A stretch of 64,000 nt of DNA from Fictibacillus sp. BK138 (GTDB lineage Bacteria > Bacillota > Bacilli > Bacillales > Fictibacillaceae), in assembly GCF_004216955.1 (NCBI RefSeq), contig NZ_SGXL01000001.1:1701413-1765412 (forward strand), in the 5' to 3' direction. Both the position numbers and the translations under genes were made by a program. The notes under the pieces were generated by a model. It saw only the letters and a program-made list of their open reading frames with translations, was not told the origin of the DNA and did not search any database. Shown here in pieces: positions 1-9,289 of this stretch. Each line of letters starts with the position of its first letter. Positions within the stretch are counted from its first letter, which is position 1.

Positions 1-735
1 CCTGAATCAAAACATATTGGAGGTTTCCCAGTAAGCGGTCTGTTTTTAGTATGCAACAATCCAGAAGTGGTAGAGCAGCATCATGCAAAAGTATACGGTA
101 AGGCTAAAGTTGGTGCTCCGCCAATGTCTGTTCCACATCTGGATACAAGATATATTGATAACAAAAAATCATTGCTTTTCGGACCGTTTGCGGGCTTTTC
201 ACCAAAGTTCTTAAAGACAGGTTCCAATTTTGATCTGATCGGATCGGTAAAACCAAACAATCTCCTTACCATGTTAGCAGCAGGTGCAAAAGAGATGTCA
301 TTGACTAAATACTTGATTCAGCAAGTGCTATTATCGAATGAAAAGCGGATGGAAGAGCTTCGCGAATTTATTCCGAACGCAAAAAGCGAGGACTGGGATA
401 TAGTAGTGGCGGGACAGCGTGTGCAAGTCATTAAAGATACACCGGCTGGTAAAGGAACTCTCCAATTTGGAACAGAAGTCGTAAGTGCTGCAGATGGTTC
501 TATAGCGGCTTTACTCGGTGCTTCACCTGGCGCTTCTACAGCAGTTCACGTAATGCTCGAAGTATTAGAAAAGTGCTTCCCGCAGCATTTGAACGAGTGG
601 GAACCGAAAATAAAAGAGATGATTCCTTCTTATGGTGTTTCTTTAGTGGAAAACACAGAACTATTCGAAGAGATCCACACCTCAAATGCCAAGACGCTGG
701 GTCTTCGTGGAACAGACAAACTCGTTTATAATTAA
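1..735 (+). CDS. mqo: Malate:quinone oxidoreductase, C-terminal part (5' end outside window)
   Basis: The reading frame is open from base 1, so the start lies upstream; the 244 visible residues are the C-terminal half. MQO is a membrane-associated FAD enzyme that oxidises malate to oxaloacetate and passes electrons to quinone in the TCA cycle. Recognisable family segments are the [14 protein letters not shown] stretch near the beginning, [13 protein letters not shown], and the FAD-proximal [20 protein letters not shown] near residue 175. The end [12 protein letters not shown] looks intact. It converges on the cyclase gene with only 14 bases between the stop codons and no obvious strong terminator. 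Family assignment is firm; nothing can be said about its promoter. Confidence 0.93.
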   Translation, partial: PESKHIGGFPVSGLFLVCNNPEVVEQHHAKVYGKAKVGAPPMSVPHLDTRYIDNKKSLLFGPFAGFSPKFLKTGSNFDLIGSVKPNNLLTMLAAGAKEMSLTKYLIQQVLLSNEKRMEELREFIPNAKSEDWDIVVAGQRVQVIKDTPAGKGTLQFGTEVVSAADGSIAALLGASPGASTAVHVMLEVLEKCFPQHLNEWEPKIKEMIPSYGVSLVENTELFEEIHTSNAKTLGLRGTDKLVYN

Positions 736-749
736 GTCGTGCATTTGTA

Positions 750-2579
750 TCAGACAAATTTTTTATAGTAATTGACCAACCCTAATAACGGCCAAATAAA
801 TTCATAACTGTGATATCGAATATAAAAAGCTCCAGGAAGACCGGCTCCCGTTGGGTAGTCGGTCTTTTTACCGTTTATCAGCCATTCAGCTGCTCGATCC
901 ATTTCAGTTGTAGGCTGATCAGAAATTACAGTCAGCGCATTTAAAGCCCATGCTGTTTGAGAAGGATTACTTTCCGTTAAGCCGACAAATCTTCTCTTCT
1001 TATCACTTTCACACGATTCTCCCCAGCCGCCATCTTCATTTTGAATACTTAATAGCCATCGTTTTGCCTGTTGAATTTTCTTGTTTTGTGGACTAACGCC
1101 GCATGCTATCAAACCTGTAATCGCCGCCCAAGTTCCATAAAGGTAACAAACTCCCCAGCGGCCGTACCATGAACCGTCCTGTTCCTGATTCTCAATTAAC
1201 CAATTAACTCCTTTTTTTACAGAGTGATGATCATGCTTTAAGCCATGGAACTTTCCTAAAAACTCTAGTGTTCTTCCTGTTAAGTCAGGTGCTGAAGGAT
1301 CTATAAGAGCATCTTTTGCATGTTTTATAGGGAGATTTCCGATTAAAAATCGGTTCGTATTTTTTTCAAAAGCTGCCCAGCCGCCATCATCATTTTGCAT
1401 GGATAACAACCAGTTAAGACCTCGATCATAACTAGTTTGGTAAACTGAATTCGATTGATAGAAATGAGCGATCGTTCGAAGGGCTGCTTGTGTATCATCA
1501 ATATCTGGATGAATTGTGTTTCCAATGGAGAATCCCCATCCTCCTGGAGCAGCATTAGGATTATGAACAGACCAATCCCCATATTTTGTGTGTTGCTGTG
1601 TTAGTAAGAACTGTGATCCTCTTATAATAGAAGAATTACGTATGGGTACCCCCGCTTCCAGTAATGTGTATAAAATAAGAGATGTGTCCCATGTAGTTGA
1701 GGGAGAGTTTTGCAGATGAGAAGTTCCATCTGTTTCACAAAACATTTTCAATAAGCCTCTCAAGGCATTTTGTATGACAGTTGAATTCCGCTCATATCCC
1801 GAAGTCAGAAGACCATAAATCATAAAGATTGTGGTTATGCTGTAGCTTAACAGAGTCCCATCGGGTTCGATGTGATTTTGAATATAAGAAAATATTTTCT
1901 CTTTTTTTAAATGGAGGTAGGAATCTCTTATGTTTAAGAGAGAAAACAAGTTTACCCATTCTTCGAGATGAGAACCTTCATTCTCTCCGATATAAAGGTC
2001 TGAGAGATCTGGTGTGTATTTAGATGTTAGTTTCTTTTTTTCATCAGCCATTAATAAAACAGGAGCAAAATGAGCTCTTGCATAACTGCTGATATCATAT
2101 TGATTAATCGGTGCAGTCATTGGAAGGGAAAAAAGGATAGCGGGATCGATTGGAACGTCCGGCCACTCGTATAATCCATTCATCGCAAGAAAGACTTTGG
2201 TCAGGAGATCTGCTTCCTTCAATCCGCCACTTTGAATAATAAATCGTTTTGCGGATTTAAGCTTGTCATCATCTGATTTGAAAATCTGGGAATAGAGAAG
2301 GGCGGTATAGGCTTGTATTGTAGCGGAAAGGTTAGCTGGTTCCTCATCCGGAAAGACTCGCCATAATCCATCTTTTGATTGCTGTGATAGAATGCGGCCG
2401 GTAATCTGATTGATTAGTTTCTCATTTCTATATTCAATGTTTCTTAGTAAAATCAACATGTAAGCATCTGTGATCAATGAATTTTCAAAGCAAAAACGCC
2501 ATGTCCCGTCAGGTTTCTGCAAGGACATCAATTCGTTGCATCGTCTGAAAATCTCATTTTCAAGTTTTCGCATGTCCAT
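750..2579 (-). CDS. sqhC: Squalene-hopene cyclase / sporulenol synthase family protein
   Basis: Class II triterpene cyclase of about 610 residues. The acid motif DIDDTQ near residue 360 supplies the proton that starts polyene cyclisation. Several QW repeats (for example QKPDGTW, QSKDGLW, QNDDGGW, QEQDGSW, QNEDGGW) form the double alpha-barrel typical of the family. In Bacillus subtilis the relative SqhC makes sporulenes from tetraprenyl-beta-curcumene; other bacilli make hopanoids, and the sequence alone does not decide between them. The enzyme is expected at the membrane face. An in-frame ATG 21 bases upstream (2600) has no ribosome site, whereas the ATG at 2579 follows GGTGG at 6 bases, so the shorter start was chosen. 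It diverges from msrA. Confidence 0.88.
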   Translation of the reverse strand: MDMRKLENEIFRRCNELMSLQKPDGTWRFCFENSLITDAYMLILLRNIEYRNEKLINQITGRILSQQSKDGLWRVFPDEEPANLSATIQAYTALLYSQIFKSDDDKLKSAKRFIIQSGGLKEADLLTKVFLAMNGLYEWPDVPIDPAILFSLPMTAPINQYDISSYARAHFAPVLLMADEKKKLTSKYTPDLSDLYIGENEGSHLEEWVNLFSLLNIRDSYLHLKKEKIFSYIQNHIEPDGTLLSYSITTIFMIYGLLTSGYERNSTVIQNALRGLLKMFCETDGTSHLQNSPSTTWDTSLILYTLLEAGVPIRNSSIIRGSQFLLTQQHTKYGDWSVHNPNAAPGGWGFSIGNTIHPDIDDTQAALRTIAHFYQSNSVYQTSYDRGLNWLLSMQNDDGGWAAFEKNTNRFLIGNLPIKHAKDALIDPSAPDLTGRTLEFLGKFHGLKHDHHSVKKGVNWLIENQEQDGSWYGRWGVCYLYGTWAAITGLIACGVSPQNKKIQQAKRWLLSIQNEDGGWGESCESDKKRRFVGLTESNPSQTAWALNALTVISDQPTTEMDRAAEWLINGKKTDYPTGAGLPGAFYIRYHSYEFIWPLLGLVNYYKKFV

Positions 2580-2724
2580 ATAAGACCACCGCACTTTCAT
2601 TAGTGGTTACAATGTATGAGGAGCAATGGTTATCCTATGAACCACTAAAGGTAAAACACTGTTATTTTTTATAAATTAACGTTAAAATCACTTTAACAGT
2701 TAAAGTTTTTAGGAGGAGTGTACT

Positions 2725-3255
2725 TTGAGCAATAAAGAACTTGCAACATTTGCTGGCGGTTGTTTTTGGTGTATGGTTAAACCATTTGATGAACTGCCAG
2801 GCATCCATGGCATCGTCTCTGGCTATACGGGTGGTGAAGTGGAGAATCCGAATTATGAACAAATAAAAACGGGTGAAACAGGACATCGTGAAGCTGTTCA
2901 AATCACGTTTGATCCTGAAGTTTTCCCTTATCAAAAATTATTAGATTTATATTGGCCGCAAATTGATCCAACAGATAATGAGGGGCAGTTTATTGACCGC
3001 GGCAGTCAGTATCGTACCGCAATCTTCTATCATACAGAGGAACAAAAAGAGCTAGCTGAGGAATCACGCAAAAAGCTTGAAGAGAGTGGAAGATTTAAGA
3101 AACCAATCGTAACAGAAATCTTGGCTGCAACTGATTTTTACAGAGCAGAAGAGTATCACCAGGATTTCTATAAAAAGAATCCAGAAGCTTATAAGGAAGA
3201 ACGTGTGACTTCTGGAAGAGATACATTTATTAATGAAAATTGGAAAGAAAAGTAG
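2725..3255 (+). CDS. msrA: Peptide-methionine (S)-S-oxide reductase MsrA
   Basis: Repairs oxidised methionine by reducing the S-epimer of methionine sulfoxide. The 176-residue protein begins MSNKELATFAGGCFWC; Cys13 of GCFWC is the catalytic nucleophile. The family segment SGYTGG and the later GSQYRTAIFYH and EEYHQDF stretches are all present. Length fits a stand-alone MsrA with no fused MsrB domain. The TTG start is chosen because AGGAGGAG lies about 6 bases upstream. It is followed by its own hairpin terminator, so it is probably monocistronic. Confidence 0.95.
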   Translation: MSNKELATFAGGCFWCMVKPFDELPGIHGIVSGYTGGEVENPNYEQIKTGETGHREAVQITFDPEVFPYQKLLDLYWPQIDPTDNEGQFIDRGSQYRTAIFYHTEEQKELAEESRKKLEESGRFKKPIVTEILAATDFYRAEEYHQDFYKKNPEAYKEERVTSGRDTFINENWKEK

Positions 3256-3292
3256 ATTTATTTACTGTAATTACATTATGTAAACCTATTAT

Positions 3293-3321
3293 AAAGAGAC
3301 TGTTTTTAAAGTCTCTTTTTG
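3293..3321 (+). terminator. Rho-independent terminator after msrA
   Basis: AAAGAGAC and GTCTCTTT pair across a 10-base loop and are followed by a T-rich run. The reverse strand could also form a weaker stop for the convergent DUF421 gene. Confidence 0.75.
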
Positions 3322-3352
3322 TGTATTTACAAATGGTTAGGTCGCTACTCTA

Positions 3353-4060
3353 TTACTCTACATCTAAAGGGGACTGTAGACCGTCGTCATGAATATCTAT
3401 GTAAAGCTGATTACTGCTGGTAAGCAGGGCATATACAACTTCACCAACAGTGAGTTTACGCGATTTTAATTCTTCTTGAAGCCAGTCTATTGAGATATTA
3501 TTTTCTGTTAGGTTATCCTGTAAAATTTCACCATCCATAATGAGTTCCACGGGCAATTTGATTTCGGATTTGTAGATCTTTAAGTCTTTTCGTGTAACGT
3601 TTAAGTGTTGTTCTTTTTTCTTAACAGAAAGCAAGCCATTATTCTCAACAAGAGCATAGTGTACTTCATCGATCGAGAATATGTCTTTTTGGCGGAGCTG
3701 TTGATTTAAATAATCCAGCGTATAGCGCATTTTTTTCATATTGTGTTCAAGTATTTTTCCGTTCTCGATGACAACAGAAGGATCTCCTGCGACTATTTTT
3801 CGGGCTTTTTCGCTTTTTAATGAAAAGAAAGCAGACAGATAGATTAGAATCACAAAAATCGTGAAGGCGATAAAAATATACCGAGTTTCAATCTCCATTG
3901 CAAAAGCAAGGTTTGCTGAAACTGATCCCAGCGTAACAACCGCAATAAAATCAAAAATAGTCATCCTGGAAACGGTTTGTTTCCCTAGGATTCTTGCAGC
4001 CACAAAAAGAGAAGTGAAGGCGATGATCGATCTCATGATTACTTCAACATACGGATTCAA
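3353..4060 (-). CDS. DUF421 (YetF-like) membrane protein
   Basis: A 235-residue protein of the DUF421 family. Three N-terminal hydrophobic segments (about residues 6-25, 35-55 and 60-80) are followed by a soluble C-terminal part of about 150 residues. Family landmarks are ARILGKQTVSRMTIFDF near residue 22, VTLGSVSANLA near 42, and the repeated V-NG/G-IL-NM patterns of the two C-terminal subdomains (IENGKILEHNMKKM and IMDGEILQDNLTENN). Relatives in spore-formers include germination and sporulation-associated YetF/YdfR-type proteins, but the biochemical role is unknown. Start is TTG with GGATGTGAT just upstream, a modest ribosome site. Confidence 0.8.
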   Translation of the reverse strand: MNPYVEVIMRSIIAFTSLFVAARILGKQTVSRMTIFDFIAVVTLGSVSANLAFAMEIETRYIFIAFTIFVILIYLSAFFSLKSEKARKIVAGDPSVVIENGKILEHNMKKMRYTLDYLNQQLRQKDIFSIDEVHYALVENNGLLSVKKKEQHLNVTRKDLKIYKSEIKLPVELIMDGEILQDNLTENNISIDWLQEELKSRKLTVGEVVYALLTSSNQLYIDIHDDGLQSPLDVE

Positions 4061-4142
4061 AATATCACATCCATTACAGACTGAGTAAAACCTCTATTAA
4101 TCTTTTTGTCCAATTCATTTAAAATTAAGACTTACTTTAAAG

Positions 4143-4178
4143 AATAAAAAGAAAACGCTCATATTAAAACCTGAGCGC
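4143..4178 (-). terminator. Terminator after the ribbon-helix-helix gene
   Basis: On the minus strand CGCTCA pairs with TGAGCG across about 10 bases and is followed by TTTTCTTTTT. It sits a few bases after the small RHH gene stop. Confidence 0.7.
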
Positions 4179-4188
4179 TGATTCGTTT

Positions 4189-4362
4189 TTATTTATTTTT
4201 GTACTGTTTCAATACATGGACCATACCTTCTTCGATCAGTTCATTTGCGGGGCGATCCAGTTTTTTGGCTAGCAGTTTGATCTCTTTATAAAGGGACTGA
4301 CTAAGTGTTGTGTTTACATTTTTACGATCATGATTTTTTGTTCGTATTTGACTTGTGTACAT
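4189..4362 (-). CDS. Small ribbon-helix-helix DNA-binding protein (57 aa)
   Basis: Translation gives 57 residues beginning MYTSQIRTKNHDRKN. The pattern V-N-T-T-L as a short beta strand, then SQSLYKEIKLLAKKLDRPANELIEEGM, is the strand-helix-turn-helix layout of MetJ/Arc-type repressors such as CopG and of antitoxin N-termini. The start follows GGAGGT at 7 bases and the gene has its own terminator, so it is a real transcription unit. It is divergent from the LysE exporter with 38 bases between start codons, so it may repress that gene or itself. No toxin-like partner is adjacent on its strand. The exact family is not recognised. Confidence 0.8.
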   Translation of the reverse strand: MYTSQIRTKNHDRKNVNTTLSQSLYKEIKLLAKKLDRPANELIEEGMVHVLKQYKNK

Positions 4363-4400
4363 TTTTTACCTCCATTTGATTGTAAGGAGTGGGTTTAAAA

Positions 4401-5027
4401 TTGGAAAATGCCTTGCTGCACGGAATTATTTTAGCATTTGGGCTGATATTGCCATTAGGGGTACAGAATGTTTTTATTTTTAACCAGGGCGCACAGCAAC
4501 CAAATATAATGCGAAGTTTACCAGCGGTTGTAACGGCAGGAATGTGTGATACCTTATTAATCATTCTAGCTGTTTCAGGTATTTCTGCGCTAGTATCTAC
4601 AATACATACTCTTAAACTGGGAGTGATGGCAACGGGTATTCTGTTTTTATTGTATATGGGGTGGTCCATTTGGTCTAGCAAAACCCATATTCAAGCTTCG
4701 GCACCATGTATGACACCTAGAAAGCAGATCTTGTTTGCTGCTTCTGTTTCTTTGTTAAACCCTCATGCTATTCTAGATACGATAGGTGTTATCGGAACTA
4801 GTTCTATAGTCTATACAGGTGCAGATAAACTAGCTTTCACCTTATCTTGCATCTCAGTGTCTTGGATTTGGTTTATAGGTCTTGCATTGACTGGAAGAAT
4901 AATAGGGAAATTAGATACATCTGGTTACGTTCAAAACCTCATCAATAGAGGATCAGCAATTATTATTTGGTTAATAGCTATGTATCTGGTTTTCATTATG
5001 CTTGATGCGACCTCTTATGCCTTATAG
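4401..5027 (+). CDS. LysE/ArgO-type amino-acid exporter
   Basis: About 208 residues with five to six membrane segments. The opening ALLHGIILAFGLILPLGVQN and the FNQGA motif match the LysE/RhtB/ArgO exporter superfamily, which exports basic or other amino acids using the proton gradient. LNPHAILDTIGVIG in the middle is the second conserved family block (NPHA/NP-A). The TTG start at 4401 is chosen because the AAGGAG site at 4384-4389 overlaps the earlier in-frame GTG at 4389. A LysR regulator lies 137 bases downstream on the same strand, the usual partner for this family, and an RHH protein diverges upstream. The substrate is not determined. Confidence 0.85.
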   Translation: MENALLHGIILAFGLILPLGVQNVFIFNQGAQQPNIMRSLPAVVTAGMCDTLLIILAVSGISALVSTIHTLKLGVMATGILFLLYMGWSIWSSKTHIQASAPCMTPRKQILFAASVSLLNPHAILDTIGVIGTSSIVYTGADKLAFTLSCISVSWIWFIGLALTGRIIGKLDTSGYVQNLINRGSAIIIWLIAMYLVFIMLDATSYAL

Positions 5028-5164
5028 TTAAACTATTATATAAGAGATGGCAATTCAGATTCGAACATAGAAGGCGAAATAAATCTTTTTTTGTCGTAAT
5101 ATGATGAAAAAAGTTCATTATATGTGTTATATTATGAGTAAAACTAATATAAAGAGGGATGAAT

Positions 5165-6040
5165 TTGTCGATTGGCAAATATGAAATATTTCATACAGTA
5201 GTAGAACTTGGAAGCTTAACAAAAGCGAGTGAAGCATTAAATATATCCCAATCTGGGGTGAGTCATGCCATTGCCAGCTTGGAAAAAGAGCTGGGTTTTT
5301 CGTTATTAACTCGTAATAAAGCAGGCATCAGGCTTACAGTGAATGGAGAAAGAATGTTGTTTTATATTAGAGATATTCTGACTCTAAGCAAAAAAATGCT
5401 ACAGGAAGCTGGTGAAATAAAAGGACTAGAAATTGGGACTGTTAGAATAGGAACCTTTTCATCTATTACAGTTGAATGGCTGCCAGGAATATTGAAAAAA
5501 TTCAAGGACCAATATCCGCATATAAAAGTAGATGTTATGGAAGGAAAACAGGAGGAGATCTCTCTATGGATTTCTCAGGGAGTCATAGATTTCGGTTTTT
5601 TAATGCTGCCTGCTGCTGATTTAGAGGTTCTGCATTTAAAGCGTGAAACATTTTGCTGTGTTGTGCCGGAAAACCACCGTCTTGGTGGTGAAAAAGCAAT
5701 AAAGACAAATGCACTGAAGGATGACAAGCTGATCCTTCAAAATTCCACCCTTAAAATCATACATAATATTTTCAAACCAAATAAGCATTTTCCTGAAACT
5801 GCATTTCGTTTAGATGATGAGCAGGCTATTATCTCTATGGTTAAAAACTCGCTTGGCGTAGCAATCCTGCCAGAAATTGCTTTACATAATCTACCTGACG
5901 GTGTGAAAAAGATACCCCTTTCAGGTGAACGAGCTATTTCTTCCATTGGTATAGGTTCGATATCCTTTAAGAATCTTTCGCCAGCGGCTGAAAAGTTTAT
6001 AGCAGCATCCACTTTATGGTTAAACGAAAATATTACGTGA
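5165..6040 (+). CDS. LysR-family transcriptional regulator
   Basis: A winged helix-turn-helix occupies residues 1-60 (YEIFHTVVELGSLTKASEALN followed by SQSGVSHAIASLEKELG), and a periplasmic-binding-protein-like effector domain runs from about residue 90. About 291 residues is the normal family length. The TTG at 5165 is preferred over the ATG at 5159 because GAGGG lies immediately before the ATG and about 7 bases before the TTG. A T/A-rich promoter-like region (TTGTCG, TATATT) lies within 70 bases upstream. The likely target is the neighbouring LysE exporter; this is inferred from position only. Confidence 0.88.
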   Translation: MSIGKYEIFHTVVELGSLTKASEALNISQSGVSHAIASLEKELGFSLLTRNKAGIRLTVNGERMLFYIRDILTLSKKMLQEAGEIKGLEIGTVRIGTFSSITVEWLPGILKKFKDQYPHIKVDVMEGKQEEISLWISQGVIDFGFLMLPAADLEVLHLKRETFCCVVPENHRLGGEKAIKTNALKDDKLILQNSTLKIIHNIFKPNKHFPETAFRLDDEQAIISMVKNSLGVAILPEIALHNLPDGVKKIPLSGERAISSIGIGSISFKNLSPAAEKFIAASTLWLNENIT

Positions 6041-6085
6041 TCTTTTAACTAAGTATCACGGCGAATTTTAAGCCAAAAACGAATA

Positions 6086-6199
6086 AACACATAATTTCTT
6101 CTTTTCATCACATAATTTTTTAGACTAATCATATAAAAATCCCATGCCATCACATAAAAAATGGACTTCATCATATAATTAAACAATTTTTTACATAAA
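6086..6199. repeat. Six phased copies of ATCAYATAAW, about 21-bp period
   Basis: Ten-base motif copies start at 6086 (AACACATAAT), 6107 (ATCACATAAT), 6128 (ATCATATAAA), 6149 (ATCACATAAA), 6170 (ATCATATAAT) and, degenerate, 6190 (TTTACATAAA). The first five are spaced exactly 21 bases apart and separated by 11 unrelated bases. The array fills the space between the convergent lysR and metY genes, just ahead of the metY terminator hairpin. No coding capacity is apparent. Confidence 0.75.
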
Positions 6200-6236
6200 A
6201 AACTCAGAGCATCTACGATTTGCTCTGAGTTTTTTA
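6197..6236 (-). terminator. Bidirectional terminator of metY (and lysR)
   Basis: A 15-base perfect inverted repeat AAAAAACTCAGAGCA / TGCTCTGAGTTTTTT with a 9-base loop provides T-runs on both strands. It abuts the metY stop codon. Confidence 0.9.
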
Positions 6237-7574
<1,338 letters not shown>

Positions 7575-7610
7575 TCATCCAATATGAATTTCAGATTCTA
7601 CTTATCCAAC

Positions 7611-7768
7611 AAAAAAGACCTCTTCCAAAAGAAGAGGTCCCGATGATTTCACACGATCGAAGTCTCATCTTTCAGAACATTAGTTGTTCTGCTGAAATTA
7701 GCACCATGCATTTCTGCTGGTTGCCGGGCTTCATAGGGTCAGTCCCTCCGCCTCTCTGGATAAGAAGA
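7611..7768 (-). ncRNA. SAM-I (S-box) riboswitch upstream of metY
   Basis: Reading the minus strand, the S-box core begins CTTATCCAGAGAGGCGG, followed by GGGACTGACCCTATGAAGCCC, GGCAACC and GGTGCTAATT. It ends in a terminator hairpin GACCTCTTC / GAAGAGGTC followed by TTTTTT. All hallmarks of the SAM-I aptamer plus expression platform are present. Binding of S-adenosylmethionine should favour the terminator and switch metY off. Confidence 0.96.
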
Positions 7769-7789
7769 TTGAATATTGAATTAAGGACT

Positions 7790-7818
7790 ATAATACATAG
7801 CTAATAATCAATAGTCAA
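7790..7818 (-). promoter_or_regulatory. Sigma-A promoter for metY
   Basis: On the minus strand TTGACT and TATTAT are separated by 17 bases, about 25 bases ahead of the S-box. The -35 overlaps the 3' end of the TauE/SafE gene. Confidence 0.75.
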
Positions 7819-8719
7819 CAGAATTTTTTAAAAATTTCGGATTTTTATTTTCTGTCTCAATTTTTCCTGGAAAGCTTTTTACTGTATAGATAATACCTAC
7901 TGCCCAAAATGCCGCAAGAACAAAATAAATGGCGAACATAACATTAGAAGAGAAACCAAAGGTTAAAAGCAAGGTCCTAACATTAGTTATGATAATCAGT
8001 CCGCCAACTAAAACCCCTAAGATGTGTGAAGGAATGATTCGGACTAGCCATGCTGCAATGGGAGCTGCAACAATACCTCCTGCCATGAGAGCACCAACCC
8101 AAAGCCATTCAACTTGCTCCCAGCCAAGAGAAATAAAGAAACCGACAGATGCGGAAACAGCGACAGCAAATTCACTCGTATCAACGGAACCTATAACTTC
8201 TCTAGCTTTCATATCTTTTGCAAGAAGGACAGGTGCTGTTACAGGACCCCATCCGCCACCTCCTGTCGCATCCAGGAATCCAGCAAGTAAGCCAAGCGGC
8301 ATAAGCTGTTTTTTTGAAAACGTATTTTCAGAGGGTGAGGTTTTTGTATCTCTAAGTTTAGAGAGAAAACGAAACAAGATATAGATTCCAAGAATAATAA
8401 GAAATAAAGAAACATATGGTTTCACAATATCTCCGGGAAGGCTGCTTAAAAAACAAGCTCCTAAAAATGCTCCGATTGAGCCAGGCAGAATTAACCGGAG
8501 TACCACTTGCTTATCAACGTTGCCAAACTTAATATGGGAAACTCCAGATGCAGCTGTTGTCACGACTTCAGCAAGATGGACAGAGGCGGATGCTGCTGCG
8601 GGAGCAATCCCTGCCACCAATAACAGAGAAGTTGAAGTAACCCCATATGCCATTCCAAGTGAGCCGTCGATCAGCTGCGCCATAAGTCCAATAAACGCTA
8701 GAACTATTAACTTTTTCAT
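7808..8719 (-). CDS. TauE/SafE-family sulfite/anion transporter
   Basis: About 303 residues with eight or so membrane segments of the TauE/SafE (former DUF81) family, whose members move sulfite, sulfoacetate or other organosulfur anions. The repeat-like motifs GSLGMAYGV near residue 20 and GFLDATGGGGWGPVTAPVLL near residue 155 are the two pseudo-symmetric family signatures. Start ATG follows GAGGAGG at 6 bases; an in-frame upstream codon has no such site. The gene sits between two S-box units of sulfur metabolism, supporting a sulfur substrate. Direction of transport is not known; with no CysP in the operon next door it could even serve uptake, which is speculative. Confidence 0.88.
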   Translation of the reverse strand: MKKLIVLAFIGLMAQLIDGSLGMAYGVTSTSLLLVAGIAPAAASASVHLAEVVTTAASGVSHIKFGNVDKQVVLRLILPGSIGAFLGACFLSSLPGDIVKPYVSLFLIILGIYILFRFLSKLRDTKTSPSENTFSKKQLMPLGLLAGFLDATGGGGWGPVTAPVLLAKDMKAREVIGSVDTSEFAVAVSASVGFFISLGWEQVEWLWVGALMAGGIVAAPIAAWLVRIIPSHILGVLVGGLIIITNVRTLLLTFGFSSNVMFAIYFVLAAFWAVGIIYTVKSFPGKIETENKNPKFLKNSVDY

Positions 8720-8732
8720 CAAATTCCTCCTC

Positions 8733-8771
8733 AAAATAAAAAGGCTCTTAACAAGAGATGTTAAGAGCCTT
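8733..8771 (-). terminator. Leader terminator (attenuator-like) ahead of the TauE/SafE gene
   Basis: On the minus strand AGGCTCTTAAC pairs with GTTAAGAGCCT around a 7-base loop, followed by TTTTTATTTT and then the GAGGAGG ribosome site of the TauE/SafE gene. A terminator between promoter and start codon implies read-through control. Upstream in the leader is a small hairpin TCGG-AAAAA-CCGA. No known aptamer core was recognised; it is not an S-box. Confidence 0.75.
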
Positions 8772-8812
8772 CGGTTTTTCCGATCAGCGATGCGGATGAA
8801 ATTTTAGTTATT

Positions 8813-8842
8813 ACTATATGTTTTAGGAAGACAAATTGTCAA
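8813..8842 (-). promoter_or_regulatory. Sigma-A promoter for the TauE/SafE leader
   Basis: Minus-strand TTGACA and TATAGT are separated by 18 bases, giving a leader of roughly 85-90 bases before the start codon. Confidence 0.75.
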
Positions 8843-8890
8843 CTGCAGGTTTGATTTTTTCAGAAAAAATAGAAAATAAAAAAATAGGGC

Positions 8891-8918
8891 TTGATATCCG
8901 TTTCAGATGTGATATGAT
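8891..8918 (+). promoter_or_regulatory. Sigma-A promoter for the yezD-cysH operon
   Basis: TTGATA and TATGAT are separated by 16 bases, ending 16 bases before the S-box core. Confidence 0.7.
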
Positions 8919-8934
8919 TTTTAAAAATTAAACT

Positions 8935-9084
8935 CTTATCCAGAGTGGTGAAGGGAACTGGCCCGATGAAACCCGGCAACCTGCGATTCGTAAGGTGCTA
9001 ACTCCAGCAGAATGTTTTTACATTTTGGAAGATAAGGTAATACGTTTACCTCCACTATCTTTCCGAAATGGGAAGGTTTTTTTG
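8935..9084 (+). ncRNA. SAM-I (S-box) riboswitch upstream of yezD-cysH
   Basis: The core reads CTTATCCAGAGTGGTG, GGGAACTGGCCCGATGAAACCC, GGCAACC and GGTGCTAACTCC. The expression platform ends with TATCTTTCC / GGGAAGG and TTTTTTTG at 9055-9084. It should repress the sulfate-assimilation operon when SAM is high, as known for the B. subtilis cysH operon. Confidence 0.96.
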
Positions 9085-9127
9085 TTTTTAATCAGAGATA
9101 TTTTGTTAAAAAAGGGAGGCCAGTGGA

Positions 9128-9271
9128 GTGGCGAACGAAAAGAGTGAAAACGATTTTCTTCCTCAGCTTCAAAAAATGCTGAGCAACATCAAATTTGGAT
9201 CCATAACTTTAATCGTGCAGGATGGAAAAGTAATTCAACTCGAAAAAAACGAGAAGGTAAGAATCAAATAG
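9128..9271 (+). CDS. yezD: YezD-like small protein (DUF2292, 47 aa)
   Basis: A 47-residue protein starting MANEKSENDFLPQLQKM and ending LEKNEKVRIK. The segment FGSITLIVQDGKVIQLEKNEK is characteristic of YezD/DUF2292 proteins (GSI-IV-DG-VVQI-K-EK-R). Start GTG lies 8 bases after GGGAGG. It is the first gene behind the S-box and precedes cysH, separated by another hairpin, so its expression follows SAM status. Function is unknown; the location suggests a role tied to sulfur assimilation. It is easily missed because of its size. Confidence 0.85.
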   Translation: MANEKSENDFLPQLQKMLSNIKFGSITLIVQDGKVIQLEKNEKVRIK

Positions 9272-9289
9272 CGCTGACTAGAAAACTAG

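Noticed and set aside
6086-6199. Possible CRISPR array (likewise at 24198-24324 and 38918-39038)
   Set aside because: Repeat units are only 9-19 bases, spacers 8-14 bases, and no cas genes are near; the geometry is unlike any CRISPR array.
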